A stretch of 64,000 bases of DNA from Stutzerimonas stutzeri (GCF_024448715.1 NZ_JAMOHZ010000008.1:1-64000); one strand, 5' to 3'. Positions 52,271-60,785 are shown, counted from the first letter of the stretch. Numbers and translations are program-made. The notes: generated by a model from the letters alone, not told the origin.

Positions 52271-53710
52271 ATGCAGGCTCGACATTTCATCGATGGAGAC
52301 TGGTGCGAAAGCGGTCAGTGGAGCGAAAGCCTGGACCCGGCCAATGCTGAAACCATTGGCCAGTTTGCAGACGGCGGGCTGCGCGAAGCTCAGGCCGCCG
52401 TCGATGCGGCCGCACGCGCCTTTGCCGAGCCACAGTGGTCACAGAACCCGCGCCTGCGCCAACAGGTCCTTCTGGAATGGGCGGCCGCCCTCAAAAGCCG
52501 TCAAGAGGATCTTGCGATCCTGCTGACCCGCGAGAACGGCAAGGCGCTGGCGCAATCACGTGGCGAAATCGGCGGCGCCATCTCGGAAATCCTGTATTAC
52601 GCGGGCCTGGCTCGCCATATTCCAGGCCATGTGCTGGAGGTGGCACCCGGCGAATTTTCCACCATGCTCCGCGAGCCAGCGGGGGTCGCGGCCCTGATCA
52701 TTCCCTGGAACGCTCCGGCCGTTCTGCTGGTGCGCGCGCTAGCGCCTGCATTGGCGGCCGGCTGCACCTGTGTGATCAAGCCGGCGCCACAAACTGCATT
52801 ATTCAATGCCGCCTTTCTCGAACCCTTGCTGCAGTTGCCCCTGTTGCCGCGCGGCGCCGTCAACCTGTTCGCGGAAACCGGCCACGTCGGTGCCGCGCAC
52901 CTCGTCGCCTCACCTGCGGTGGACGTGCTCAGTTTCACGGGCTCGACTGCAACCGGAACGCGGATCATGCAAGATGCAGCGCCCACCATGAAGAAGTTGT
53001 CGCTCGAGCTCGGCGGCAAATCCTGCTGTGTGGTGCTCGAAGATGCGGACATCACGGCCGTGGCACTTAAGCTCGCTGCGGCAGCCACGATCATTTCCGG
53101 CCAGCAATGCACGGCAGCCCGTCGCGTGCTGGTACACGTCAGCCGCTTGGCGGAAATGAAACAGGCCCTCGCCGCCGCATTGGGCGAGATACGTCTCGGC
53201 CATGGTCTTGAAGCCGCTACGCAGATGGGACCGCTGATCGACTGGCACTCTCGCGATCTGGTGGGACAACGGATCGCTGAAGCGATGGGCAGCTGCGATG
53301 AGGTGCTGCTGGCTGGAGGCCAACCGGATGGCCCGTTGGGCGCCGGCGCGTTCCTCTCGCCCACGCTGATCGCTCATCGCGACAGCGGTGCGTTCTTTTG
53401 CCAGGAGGAAATCTTCGGGCCGCTGTTGGTTCTGGAGGCATTCGAGGATGATGCCGAAGCGATTGCCCGCGCCAATCACTCGGACTTCGGTCTGTCAGCG
53501 AGTGTCTGGACCCACGATGGCGCGCGCGCCATGCGCCTCGCCCGGGCGCTGCGCAATGGTACGGTGTGGATCAACGACCACAACAAGCTTTTCGCCGAGG
53601 CAGAAACGGGTGGCTATCGCAAGAGTGGGCTGGGCCGACTCCACGGCTATGACGCGCTGATGGATTTTACAGAGCTCAAGCACGTCTACCAGAATGTCGG
53701 CACCCTGTAG
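52271..53710 (+). CDS. NAD(P)-dependent aldehyde dehydrogenase
   Basis: This is a 479-aa aldehyde dehydrogenase of the ALDH superfamily. It has IPWNAPAVLLVRALAPALAAGC, the FTGSTATGTRIM nucleotide-binding motif, general-base Glu in LELGGKS and nucleophile Cys in SGQQCTAARRV. EEIFGPLL and the C-terminal YRKSGLGRLHG are also present. GGAGAATCCA precedes the ATG at 52271; the open frame extends 35 codons further up without support. Between ubiD and lysR, it probably oxidises furfural, 5-(hydroxymethyl)furfural-type or benzaldehyde-type aldehydes to the acid used by the pathway (inference). Confidence 0.9.
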   Translation: MQARHFIDGDWCESGQWSESLDPANAETIGQFADGGLREAQAAVDAAARAFAEPQWSQNPRLRQQVLLEWAAALKSRQEDLAILLTRENGKALAQSRGEIGGAISEILYYAGLARHIPGHVLEVAPGEFSTMLREPAGVAALIIPWNAPAVLLVRALAPALAAGCTCVIKPAPQTALFNAAFLEPLLQLPLLPRGAVNLFAETGHVGAAHLVASPAVDVLSFTGSTATGTRIMQDAAPTMKKLSLELGGKSCCVVLEDADITAVALKLAAAATIISGQQCTAARRVLVHVSRLAEMKQALAAALGEIRLGHGLEAATQMGPLIDWHSRDLVGQRIAEAMGSCDEVLLAGGQPDGPLGAGAFLSPTLIAHRDSGAFFCQEEIFGPLLVLEAFEDDAEAIARANHSDFGLSASVWTHDGARAMRLARALRNGTVWINDHNKLFAEAETGGYRKSGLGRLHGYDALMDFTELKHVYQNVGTL

Positions 53711-53732
53711 GTAGCCAACGCCGAGGTCAGAG

Positions 53733-54683
53733 ATGGAACTGCGCCAACTGAAGTACTTCACCTGCCTGTATGAAGAGGGTTCGGTCACGAAGGCGGCGCA
53801 GCGCCTGAACATCGTGCAGCCAGCCCTCTCGATGCAGATTGCCAAGCTGGAAGAAGAACTCGGGCAACCGTTGTTCGACCGCACGCCCAAAGGCATGACG
53901 CCAACCGAAGCGGGGGTACAGGCCTACCGTTTGTTCATGCCGATCCTCAGTGAACTGCTAGAGGCCCGCCAAGCGTTGATCGACCGCAGCGGCAAGATCG
54001 GCGGAAGGATCAACGCAGGCCTGATCGCCTCGGCGGCCAACCAGGCACTGGCAAGCACCCTCGCCTATTTCGTCGAGCATCACCCGGACGTCGATCTGCA
54101 GGTCAGCTACGGCTACAGCCAGGATCTGATCGATCGCGTGCTGTCTGGCGCACTGGACTTCGCCGTCATCAACCAGAGCTTCCAGCAGGAGCATCTGAAC
54201 CGGATCGATATCCTCGACGAAGAGCTGCTCGTTGCAACCGGCGCCACTACCCGGTTGCGCATGCCGATGCCCGTACCGCTCAGCGCGTTGCCGAAACTGA
54301 AGCTGGTTCTGCCTTCCCGCCGCCACGGCCTGCGCATCGTCATCGACCAGGCGCTCGCCGTTCATGGAATCGAATTGACCCCGCATCTCGAACTCGATGA
54401 CCTGACGGTGATCGAGAGCTTTCTGCGCCGCAGCGACTGGATCAGTGTGCTGCCAGCCACCGTGTTGCAACGCGGGCTGGAAGACGGCGCGCTGCGTGCC
54501 TATCCGCTTGCGAATCCCGGAATCACCCGTCGAATGGTCTGCGTACACGACAGCCGGCGCCCCCTCACGCCTGCCGCCACACTGTTCGTCGATATCATCA
54601 GCAAGACGCTGGGCACCGCTCTCAATGCCATCCATTTCTATAAGGAAGGCGCGATACAGGACACCGATCATGATCTCAGCTAA
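53733..54683 (+). CDS. LysR-family transcriptional regulator
   Basis: This is a 316-aa LysR regulator. The N-terminal winged helix (1-60: MELRQLKYFTCLYEEGSVTKAAQRLNI in part) is followed by a periplasmic-binding-like effector domain with RINAGLIASAANQAL near residue 90. It lies in the middle of the TRAP-UbiD module on the same strand, 22 bases after the aldehyde dehydrogenase. It probably senses the furan or aromatic acid and controls this module. Its 3' end overlaps ubiX by 14 bases. Confidence 0.92.
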   Translation: MELRQLKYFTCLYEEGSVTKAAQRLNIVQPALSMQIAKLEEELGQPLFDRTPKGMTPTEAGVQAYRLFMPILSELLEARQALIDRSGKIGGRINAGLIASAANQALASTLAYFVEHHPDVDLQVSYGYSQDLIDRVLSGALDFAVINQSFQQEHLNRIDILDEELLVATGATTRLRMPMPVPLSALPKLKLVLPSRRHGLRIVIDQALAVHGIELTPHLELDDLTVIESFLRRSDWISVLPATVLQRGLEDGALRAYPLANPGITRRMVCVHDSRRPLTPAATLFVDIISKTLGTALNAIHFYKEGAIQDTDHDLS

Positions 54684-55308
54684 TCCTCGCCCTCAACGGC
54701 TCATCATCGGGATATCAGGCGCTTCGGGTGCGATATATGGCGTGCGCCTGCTGGAGCTGTTGCGCGACACACCGATCGAGACCCACCTGATGGTCACCAA
54801 ATCGGCGCTGATTACCCTCGCTCACGAAACCGGTCTCTCGTGGTCGCAACTCAAGACCATGGCGACCGTGAGCTACTCCAATCAGGACATCGGCGCAGCC
54901 ATCGCCAGCGGATCGTTCAAGACCATGGGCATGATCATCGCCCCTTGCTCGGTGCGTACCATGTCGGAAATTGCCAGCGGGGTGACCTCTACCCTGCTGA
55001 CTCGCGCGGCGGACGTCATTCTGAAGGAGCAGCGCCGGCTGGTATTGATGGTGCGCGAAACGCCATTGCACCGAAACCACCTGCGCACCATGACCGAGCT
55101 GGCTGAACTTGGCGCCGTCATCGCGCCACCGGTCCCGGCCTTCTATGCCCGACCGACATCGATCGATGACATGGTCAACCACACAGTCGGGCGCGTGCTG
55201 GACATGTTCGACATCGAGCTGGGAGTCGTCCGCCGCTGGCGTGATGAGCCCGAAGCAGTTCCGACTCTGGACGAAATCGAGACGGCGATGGCCGACGAGC
55301 AGGGTTGA
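54670..55308 (+). CDS. hmfG: UbiX-type flavin prenyltransferase (HmfG-like)
   Basis: UbiX makes prenylated FMN, the cofactor that UbiD decarboxylases need. From the ATG at 54670 it has 212 aa with the FMN-binding start RLIIGISGASGAIYGVRLLE, IAPCSVRTMSEIASGVTSTLLTRAADVILKE (in part) and the VRETPLHRNHLRTM prenyl-binding segment. The start lies inside the end of lysR, so the two are translationally coupled. Most pseudomonads have another ubiX for ubiquinone synthesis; this copy is probably dedicated to the UbiD at 50704. Confidence 0.9.
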   Translation: MISANPRPQRLIIGISGASGAIYGVRLLELLRDTPIETHLMVTKSALITLAHETGLSWSQLKTMATVSYSNQDIGAAIASGSFKTMGMIIAPCSVRTMSEIASGVTSTLLTRAADVILKEQRRLVLMVRETPLHRNHLRTMTELAELGAVIAPPVPAFYARPTSIDDMVNHTVGRVLDMFDIELGVVRRWRDEPEAVPTLDEIETAMADEQG

Positions 55309-55351
55309 GATGAACGGCCGGCGAGGTGACGCGTTGTCAGGCTTAAACGCA

Positions 55352-56128
55352 CTATGCCGGGAGCGTGGCCAGGAACTGGCCGATCAGCTCGAGAGTATTG
55401 CTCCTGGCCTGGTTCTGCGGAAAATGCCGGCAGTTGTCGAGCAGCTCGGTGCGGCTGTCGGGCACGTGATGCGCTATCAGCGCCATTTGCTCGGTGGTTG
55501 CGTACTCATCGTCCCGCCCCTGGAGCGCCAGCACCGGTACCGCAATGCGCGGCAAATGGTCGAGCAGATGCCAGCCGGTGAAGTCCGGGGCCAGCCAGGT
55601 GTCGCTCCAGCCATGAAAAGCACCGTCCGTGTTCATGCCGTGATAGGCGGCGAGCTGTTCACGCAGGCCGCCGCCAAGGAACTGACCGGTAGTCTGGCGG
55701 ATACCGGCGAGGCCCGCCGGCTCGACCGTGACGTGCGGCGCGAGCGCCACCACGCCTCGAACGCGCGGATCGTTGCGTGCGGCGTAAGCCAGGGCGATAG
55801 ATGCACCATCGCTGTGGCCAACCAGCACCACGTTGTCGAGCCCAAGCGCCTCGATAACCTGAGCCAGTTCATCAGGGCCAGCTTCGCTCAAGTAATCCAG
55901 CCGGCGTGGCAGCGGTACTGCGCTCGATCCGCCATAGCCTTGCCGGCTGTAGGTAAGAACCGACAGGCCCGTTGCGGCAGCGAGCGTGTCGGGAAAATCC
56001 TTCCACAGGGCGACACAACCCAAACCCTCATGCAACAGAACAAGCGTCGGACCAGTCGAATCCGCGTTGGACAACAACCGATACTCCAGCGTGGCCGTAC
56101 CGGTATCGAGAAAGGAGCAAGACGACAT
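55352..56128 (-). CDS. Alpha/beta hydrolase
   Basis: This is a 258-aa alpha/beta-hydrolase-fold enzyme encoded against its neighbours. It has an oxyanion segment LLHEGLG, the nucleophile elbow GHSDGA (Ser) and a late His in NCRHFPQNQ as probable catalytic residues; the acid is likely in QGRDDEYAT. AGGAAGC precedes the ATG. It is convergent with ubiX and divergent from xdhC, and could hydrolyse an ester, lactone or thioester intermediate of the pathway, but the substrate is unknown. Confidence 0.88.
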   Translation of the reverse strand: MSSCSFLDTGTATLEYRLLSNADSTGPTLVLLHEGLGCVALWKDFPDTLAAATGLSVLTYSRQGYGGSSAVPLPRRLDYLSEAGPDELAQVIEALGLDNVVLVGHSDGASIALAYAARNDPRVRGVVALAPHVTVEPAGLAGIRQTTGQFLGGGLREQLAAYHGMNTDGAFHGWSDTWLAPDFTGWHLLDHLPRIAVPVLALQGRDDEYATTEQMALIAHHVPDSRTELLDNCRHFPQNQARSNTLELIGQFLATLPA

Positions 56129-56216
56129 CCCACAAGCTTCCTAGTAGAGCGGGGGTTGAAGGGTAACCGATTATCACGGCGCGCCAATGCGTTGTCCGCG
56201 ACCAGGGGAAACAGGC

Positions 56217-57182
56217 ATGCAACATCTTGACCTACAGGTAATCGAGCAGGCCCTGCGATGGGTGACAGACGGTCACAAGCTATGGCTATGCACGGTTCTG
56301 TCGACCTATGGATCGGCACCTAGGGCGCCGGGTGCATTGCTCGTTGCGCGTGCGGATGGTTCCCATGTCGGCTCTTTATCCGGCGGCTGCGTCGAAGAGG
56401 ACTTTCTCGCCAGCCTTGCGCAGGGCGAACTACGCGCGCCCGCGCAAATCGTTCGCTACGGTGAGAGCGCCGATGATCGGCACCGGCTCCGTCTGCCCTG
56501 CGGCGGCATTCTTCAGGTGCTGGTCGAGCATCACGCTCCGACTGAAGCTTTGGCAAACCATCTGGAGGCCTTGCAGGCTGCTCTGCAAGGCCAGCGCCGT
56601 CTTCTGCGCCGGGTAAACCTCACGACCGGTAACGCGGAGCTGCTGCCCGACCGAGGCGGCGAGCAGACCTGCCTCATGGATGAACATGCCGAGATTCGCA
56701 TTGGACCGGCGTTGCGCCTGCTGCTCGCTGGCGTATCACCGGTAGCGCAAGCCTGCGCCGGCTTCGCGCGGGCACTTGGCTGCGAGGTGATTGTCTGCGA
56801 CCCCCGCGAGGAAATGCAGGGCATGCTGGTCGAGGGTATCGAGGTTCGACCGGTATTGCCTTCCATGTTCATCGCGTCGGGAGGGTGCCACGAGGCCACT
56901 GCGGTGGTTGCACTAACCCATGATCCGCGCATCGATGACCTCGCGCTGATGGAAGCCGTACGGACGCCGGCGTTTTACATCGGTGCCATGGGTTCGCGAC
57001 AGACCTCATCCAACCGGGCGGAACGGCTGCAGCGCGTCGGCGGCCTGAGTCTGGAGCAAATCGAGCGCATCCACATGCCTATCGGGCTGGATCTAGGCAG
57101 CAAGACTCCGGCCGAAATCGCCCTTTCGGTAATGGCGGACGTATTGCGCGTGTACCGAGGCAAGGCCCGTGATGCGCTCTGA
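56217..57182 (+). CDS. XdhC/CoxI-family Mo-cofactor maturation factor
   Basis: XdhC proteins bind molybdenum cofactor, promote its sulfuration and insert it into xanthine-dehydrogenase-family enzymes. The 321-aa protein has the N-terminal XdhC_CoxI domain (TVLSTYGSAPRAPGALLV, GSLSGGCVEEDF) and the C-terminal Rossmann part (LALLAGVSPVAQ-like, then TAVVALTHDPRIDD and FYIGAMGSRQTSSNR). The ATG at 56217 has AGGGGA upstream; an ATG ten codons earlier lacks one. It overlaps the next gene by 11 bases. Its client is most likely the hmfABC enzyme. Confidence 0.9.
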   Translation: MQHLDLQVIEQALRWVTDGHKLWLCTVLSTYGSAPRAPGALLVARADGSHVGSLSGGCVEEDFLASLAQGELRAPAQIVRYGESADDRHRLRLPCGGILQVLVEHHAPTEALANHLEALQAALQGQRRLLRRVNLTTGNAELLPDRGGEQTCLMDEHAEIRIGPALRLLLAGVSPVAQACAGFARALGCEVIVCDPREEMQGMLVEGIEVRPVLPSMFIASGGCHEATAVVALTHDPRIDDLALMEAVRTPAFYIGAMGSRQTSSNRAERLQRVGGLSLEQIERIHMPIGLDLGSKTPAEIALSVMADVLRVYRGKARDAL

Positions 57183-57792
57183 AGCGAATGGAGTCATCGG
57201 CCTGGTTCTCGCCGCCGGGCAAGCTCGTCGTTTCGGCGCCGACAAGCGCTTGGCCCGCCTCAGCGATGGCCACGGCGTGCTGGAGACAACTTTGCGGGTC
57301 GCGGCATCGGTGTTTTCCGAATTGGTGCTCGTGCTGCGTTCAGATGATCAGCTCTCGGATTACCGTCTACCGCCAGATGTGCGCGTTGTGCATGCAGCTC
57401 GCGCCGAACATGGAATGGGAGCAAGCCTGGCGGAAGGCGTGGCAGCCATTCACTCACAGTCGGCGCGGGCTATCGCCGTCCTGCTAGGCGATATGCCCTG
57501 GATCTCGACGGCTACGCTGGCGCAATTGGCCCAGGCAGCGACTGAGGATGGAATCGTCCAGCCTTGTCATATGGGCCGGCCTGGACATCCGGTGCTGTTC
57601 GGTCGTCAATTCTGGCCGCAGCTTCGCGCGCTGGATGGCGATAAGGGTGGAAGCGCGCTGATCGCCCGACACCCGACCGCACATGTATTGATCAACGTCA
57701 CAGACCCGGGTATTCATCTGGATGTCGACGTGCCGTCCGATCTTGCTTCTGCTCCCGAACCCGCCGGTTTTCACACACCGGCCTCAGCGTGA
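57172..57792 (+). CDS. MocA-like molybdenum cofactor cytidylyltransferase
   Basis: This is a nucleotidyltransferase of the MobA/MocA family, 206 aa. It has the N-terminal signature GLVLAAGQARRFGADKRLARL, ILLGDMPW-like (VLLGDMPWIS) and the C-terminal LDVDVPSDL. MocA attaches CMP to Mo-molybdopterin, the form used by many bacterial hydroxylases of the hmfABC type. It starts inside xdhC (ATG 57172, or GTG 57169), forming a dedicated cofactor-maturation pair. Confidence 0.87.
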   Translation: MRSEANGVIGLVLAAGQARRFGADKRLARLSDGHGVLETTLRVAASVFSELVLVLRSDDQLSDYRLPPDVRVVHAARAEHGMGASLAEGVAAIHSQSARAIAVLLGDMPWISTATLAQLAQAATEDGIVQPCHMGRPGHPVLFGRQFWPQLRALDGDKGGSALIARHPTAHVLINVTDPGIHLDVDVPSDLASAPEPAGFHTPASA

Positions 57793-57802
57793 GGCGCTAA
57801 CG

Positions 57803-58672
57803 ATGTCCATTGCCCAACGTGTATTTCACGGCAAGTTCGGTCGGGTTGCCCTTCTAGACATGAACCGACCGCTGGTGACCCACTCGCATCATGAGTGTCA
57901 TGTGCTTGTGAAGGCAGCAGGCGCCGATACGTTTTTCAACGTGAACGGACGTCAGGTTCCGCTCACCGACCGTTGCGCCGTGCTGGTAAACGCCTGGCAG
58001 CCGCACTTCTATGATTACCAGCAGGGCTCCGAGCACACCCAGATCCTTGCGCTTTATATCGAACCGGCATGGCTGGCCGACGCGCAACAGTCGTTGGCGC
58101 TCAGCGGGCATCCGGAATTCTTTTCACAGCCATGCATTGAGCTCAGTAGCAAGAACCGGGCTATGGCTGACCGGCTAATCGCCGAAACCTATTCGTCCGG
58201 ACTGGTACCGCTTGAGCGTATCGAATTTCTGTTGTTCGACTTTCTTATCGAGCTGATCGAAGACTATTCACAGTGGCGCCAGCTCTGCCGGCTGGGTATA
58301 CAGACGCGACAGGGTTTCCGAGACGCACGCGTCCGGCGGGCCTGCGACTATCTGCAGACACACCTGGACGATCCGCAGTGCATCGCTAACGCAGCGCGAG
58401 CGGGGGGACTTTCACGTGCGCATTTTTTCACGCTCTTTCGGCAGGACACCGGCATGACACCCATGCTGATGCTGAACGACGCACGTATGCGCCAAGCCTT
58501 TTCCTGGCTGGAGCACGAGCGCACCGGAACACTTGGCAAGTTGGCCGAGAATCTCGGATTTTCCGAACAGGGGCACTTCACGCGATTCTTTCAACAACAT
58601 ATAGGGGCATCCCCGAGCCAGTACCGCCGGGTTGTGGACAGCTACTCGCCGTCCAACTCCGTCAAAAGCTGA
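57803..58672 (+). CDS. AraC-family transcriptional regulator
   Basis: This is a 289-aa AraC/XylS regulator. An N-terminal cupin-like sensor (about 20-110, THSHHECHVLVKAAG) is followed by the two-helix-turn-helix C-terminal domain (about 185-285), with RRACDYLQTHLDD, LSRAHFFTLFRQDTGMTP and LGFSEQGHFTRFFQQHIGASPSQYRR. It starts 10 bases after mocA. As last gene of the catabolic island it probably controls hmfA or the maturation genes. A hairpin terminator lies about 120 bases downstream. Confidence 0.92.
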   Translation: MSIAQRVFHGKFGRVALLDMNRPLVTHSHHECHVLVKAAGADTFFNVNGRQVPLTDRCAVLVNAWQPHFYDYQQGSEHTQILALYIEPAWLADAQQSLALSGHPEFFSQPCIELSSKNRAMADRLIAETYSSGLVPLERIEFLLFDFLIELIEDYSQWRQLCRLGIQTRQGFRDARVRRACDYLQTHLDDPQCIANAARAGGLSRAHFFTLFRQDTGMTPMLMLNDARMRQAFSWLEHERTGTLGKLAENLGFSEQGHFTRFFQQHIGASPSQYRRVVDSYSPSNSVKS

Positions 58673-58792
58673 TAACGGGCGTTGGCGGTGCTATTGCGGC
58701 GACAACCCAGCGAATGAACCGTTCAGCGGAACGCGGTGGAAAGGCGATGAGCGGCCACTGCTAAAGAAGCGTTAGCTGTCAGAATGACATCA

Positions 58793-58818
58793 CGGCTGCA
58801 GCGGAGCAGCCGCTTTTC
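58793..58818 (+). terminator. Hairpin terminator after the AraC gene
   Basis: CGGCTGC, a six-base loop, GCAGCCG and then CTTTTC form a compact GC-rich stem with a short T run. It lies between the AraC gene and the small gene at 58844, only 26 bases before that ATG. It could end the catabolic operon or act as an attenuator in the small gene's leader. Confidence 0.6.
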
Positions 58819-58843
58819 TGAATCGAGCGCGAGCCTGCTTATC

Positions 58844-59056
58844 ATGTCTGCTGAAAAACTCTACACGATCGTCCTGGAACACAGCCTGGAGGTTCTTCTC
58901 GAAGCCGCCACGATTGAGCAGGTCGAGGCGTTCTGGGATGCGTACGACTCCAGCTACTATGGCCTGCGCATGGAGGAGGAAAACAGCCACCACGCGCGCG
59001 TAATCGTCACCGACCAGATCCCCGAGGAAGAAGAAGCCGAGCTCTGCATCGGCTGA
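58844..59056 (+). CDS. Small acidic protein of unknown function
   Basis: This is a 70-aa protein I do not recognise. It has alternating hydrophobic and charged residues (LYTIVLEHSLEVLLEAATIEQVEAFW, shortened) and a strongly acidic tail ending EEEEAELCIG. No signal or membrane segment is visible. The chosen ATG lacks a clear ribosome-binding site. An in-frame ATG 20 codons upstream would read through the terminator hairpin and gives an unlikely Ser/Arg-rich N-terminus. It is convergent with the exporter gene at 59098. Confidence 0.6.
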   Translation: MSAEKLYTIVLEHSLEVLLEAATIEQVEAFWDAYDSSYYGLRMEEENSHHARVIVTDQIPEEEEAELCIG

Positions 59057-59097
59057 TCTCGCTTCCATGCCCAGCCACCCAGACCCACACAAATCGT

Positions 59098-60510
59098 TCA
59101 TTGCTCGTCGATAAGCCTGGCGGCCATGGCCTGCTTGCTGTCCAACTGAAAGAACAGCGATGCGGCCAACATCGACATCGCACCGATGCAAAGGAAAGTC
59201 AGGTGGAACGCCTGCAGCACGGCCTCGCCATCGGCACCCTGGGCGGTGAAGCCGCCAAGCAATGCACCGGCCGAGGCCACGCCCAGGCTCATCGACAACT
59301 GCACCACCACCGATAGCAGGCTGTTGCCACTGCTGGCGCTCTGATTGCTAAGGCCGACCAGAGTCACGGTGTTCATCGCGGTGAACTGCATCGAGTTGAC
59401 CACGCCAATCAGGCTCAGGTGCAGCAGCAGAGATACCGTTGGGGTACTTGCGTCGATCGTCGCCAGGCTTGCAATCAAGCTGCCCAGCAGCAGGGTATTG
59501 CCAACCAGAATTCGTCGATAGCCAAGGCGGTCGATCAGCGGCTTGGCCAGTGGCTTGATCAGCATGGCGCCAATTGCCAGCGGAATCATGGTCATCCCCG
59601 CCTCTGCTGGCGAATAGCCCAGGGCGACTTGCAGCAACAACGGCAGCATGAATGGCAGCGCACCACTGCCCAGACGGGCGAACAAATTACCGAAGATACC
59701 GACGGCGAAGCTGCGGGTCCGGAACAACGACGGGCTGAACAGCGGGTTGTCGACATGCCCGGCGCGCAACCAGTAAGCCGCCAGGCTGGCGCTGCCGATA
59801 ACCATCAGTAGCAGGACACGGGCATGCGGCATCTGCATATCGCCGAGCCCTTCCAGCGCGATGGTGATCAGCACCATCGCACCGCCGAAAAGCATAAAGC
59901 CGATGGTGTCGAAACGGATTCGCTCGGCGCTTTTCAGATCAGGCATGAAGCGAAACGCGGCGATGCAACCTACCAGCCCAACCGGTAGGTTGATCAGGAA
60001 TATCCAGTGCCAGGACGCGTATTCCACCAGCCAGCCGCCGAGGGTCGGACCGATCAGCGGACCGACCATGCCCGGTAGCGCGATGAACGTCATCACGCGC
60101 ACGAATTCGCTGCGCGGATAGGCACGCAGCACGACCAGGCGCCCGACCGGCAGCATCAGCGCACCACCCACGGCCTGCACCACTCGCGAAATCACCAGCT
60201 GATTGAAGCTCGCACTCATTGCGCAGAGCAACGAGCCGAGCGTGAACAGCACGATGGCGGAGAAGAAGATCCGACGGGTGCCGAAGCGATCCGCGACCCA
60301 CCCCGATGCCGGAATCAGTAGCGCCACGGTGAGCATGTAGGCGATGACTACGCCCTGCATGCGCAACGGATCTTCTGCAAGATCGCGCGCCATGGCTGGC
60401 AAGGCGGTGTTGAGGATGGTGCCGTCGAGGGTCTGCATGAAGAACGCAATCGCGACCAGCCAGGGCAATACACGGGCGGTTCTGGCGTCCAGCGCGGCGG
60501 TTTGAGGCAT
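59098..60510 (-). CDS. mdtD: DHA2-type MFS exporter (MdtD-like)
   Basis: This is a 470-aa drug/H+ antiporter of the DHA2 family with about 14 membrane segments. Residues match the E. coli MdtD pattern: FFMQTLDGTILNTALPAMA, LTVALLIPASGWVADRFGTR, GGALMLPVGRLVVLR, GPTLGGWLVEYASWHWIFLINLPVG (in part) and SSGNSLLSVVVQLSMSLGVA. The ATG at 60510 has AGGGGGG five bases upstream; a start nine codons earlier has none. It is divergent from marR and may share its control. Confidence 0.9.
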   Translation of the reverse strand: MPQTAALDARTARVLPWLVAIAFFMQTLDGTILNTALPAMARDLAEDPLRMQGVVIAYMLTVALLIPASGWVADRFGTRRIFFSAIVLFTLGSLLCAMSASFNQLVISRVVQAVGGALMLPVGRLVVLRAYPRSEFVRVMTFIALPGMVGPLIGPTLGGWLVEYASWHWIFLINLPVGLVGCIAAFRFMPDLKSAERIRFDTIGFMLFGGAMVLITIALEGLGDMQMPHARVLLLMVIGSASLAAYWLRAGHVDNPLFSPSLFRTRSFAVGIFGNLFARLGSGALPFMLPLLLQVALGYSPAEAGMTMIPLAIGAMLIKPLAKPLIDRLGYRRILVGNTLLLGSLIASLATIDASTPTVSLLLHLSLIGVVNSMQFTAMNTVTLVGLSNQSASSGNSLLSVVVQLSMSLGVASAGALLGGFTAQGADGEAVLQAFHLTFLCIGAMSMLAASLFFQLDSKQAMAARLIDEQ

Positions 60511-60740
60511 AAGCCCCCCTGACTTGAAAAACACCATGGTAGACCGTCATTGGCGATCGAGCAGACCTTCACGCTGCCCGATAGCTCGGTGAAGTCGACG
60601 AAGGGCTGGCAGTGCCATGGAAGCCCTTCGCCTCAGCGATGAACTGGAAGCGCGCCGCGAGGCGCTCAGGCATAGCCAGTCGAGGCGCTGCTGGGCTGGT
60701 TTACCATCACGGGGTCAGAAATTCTGGTAGCCCGCTTCTA

Positions 60741-60769
60741 ACAAGCCAAACTATCATAAGCACGCTTGT
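60741..60769. promoter_or_regulatory. Possible MarR operator
   Basis: ACAAGC (60741-60746) and GCTTGT (60764-60769) are perfect inverted half-sites 17 bases apart, ending 16 bases before the marR start. The right half also forms the near-palindrome CATAAGC-AC-GCTTGTG. MarR repressors usually bind such sites over their own promoter. The rest of the 275-base gap to mdtD shows no gene. Confidence 0.4.
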
Positions 60770-60785
60770 GAATTTGGTGAGAGCA

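Noticed and set aside
55109..56230. 373-codon plus-strand frame over ubiX and the alpha/beta hydrolase
   Set aside because: It runs out of frame through the end of ubiX and antisense to a hydrolase with a clear catalytic elbow.
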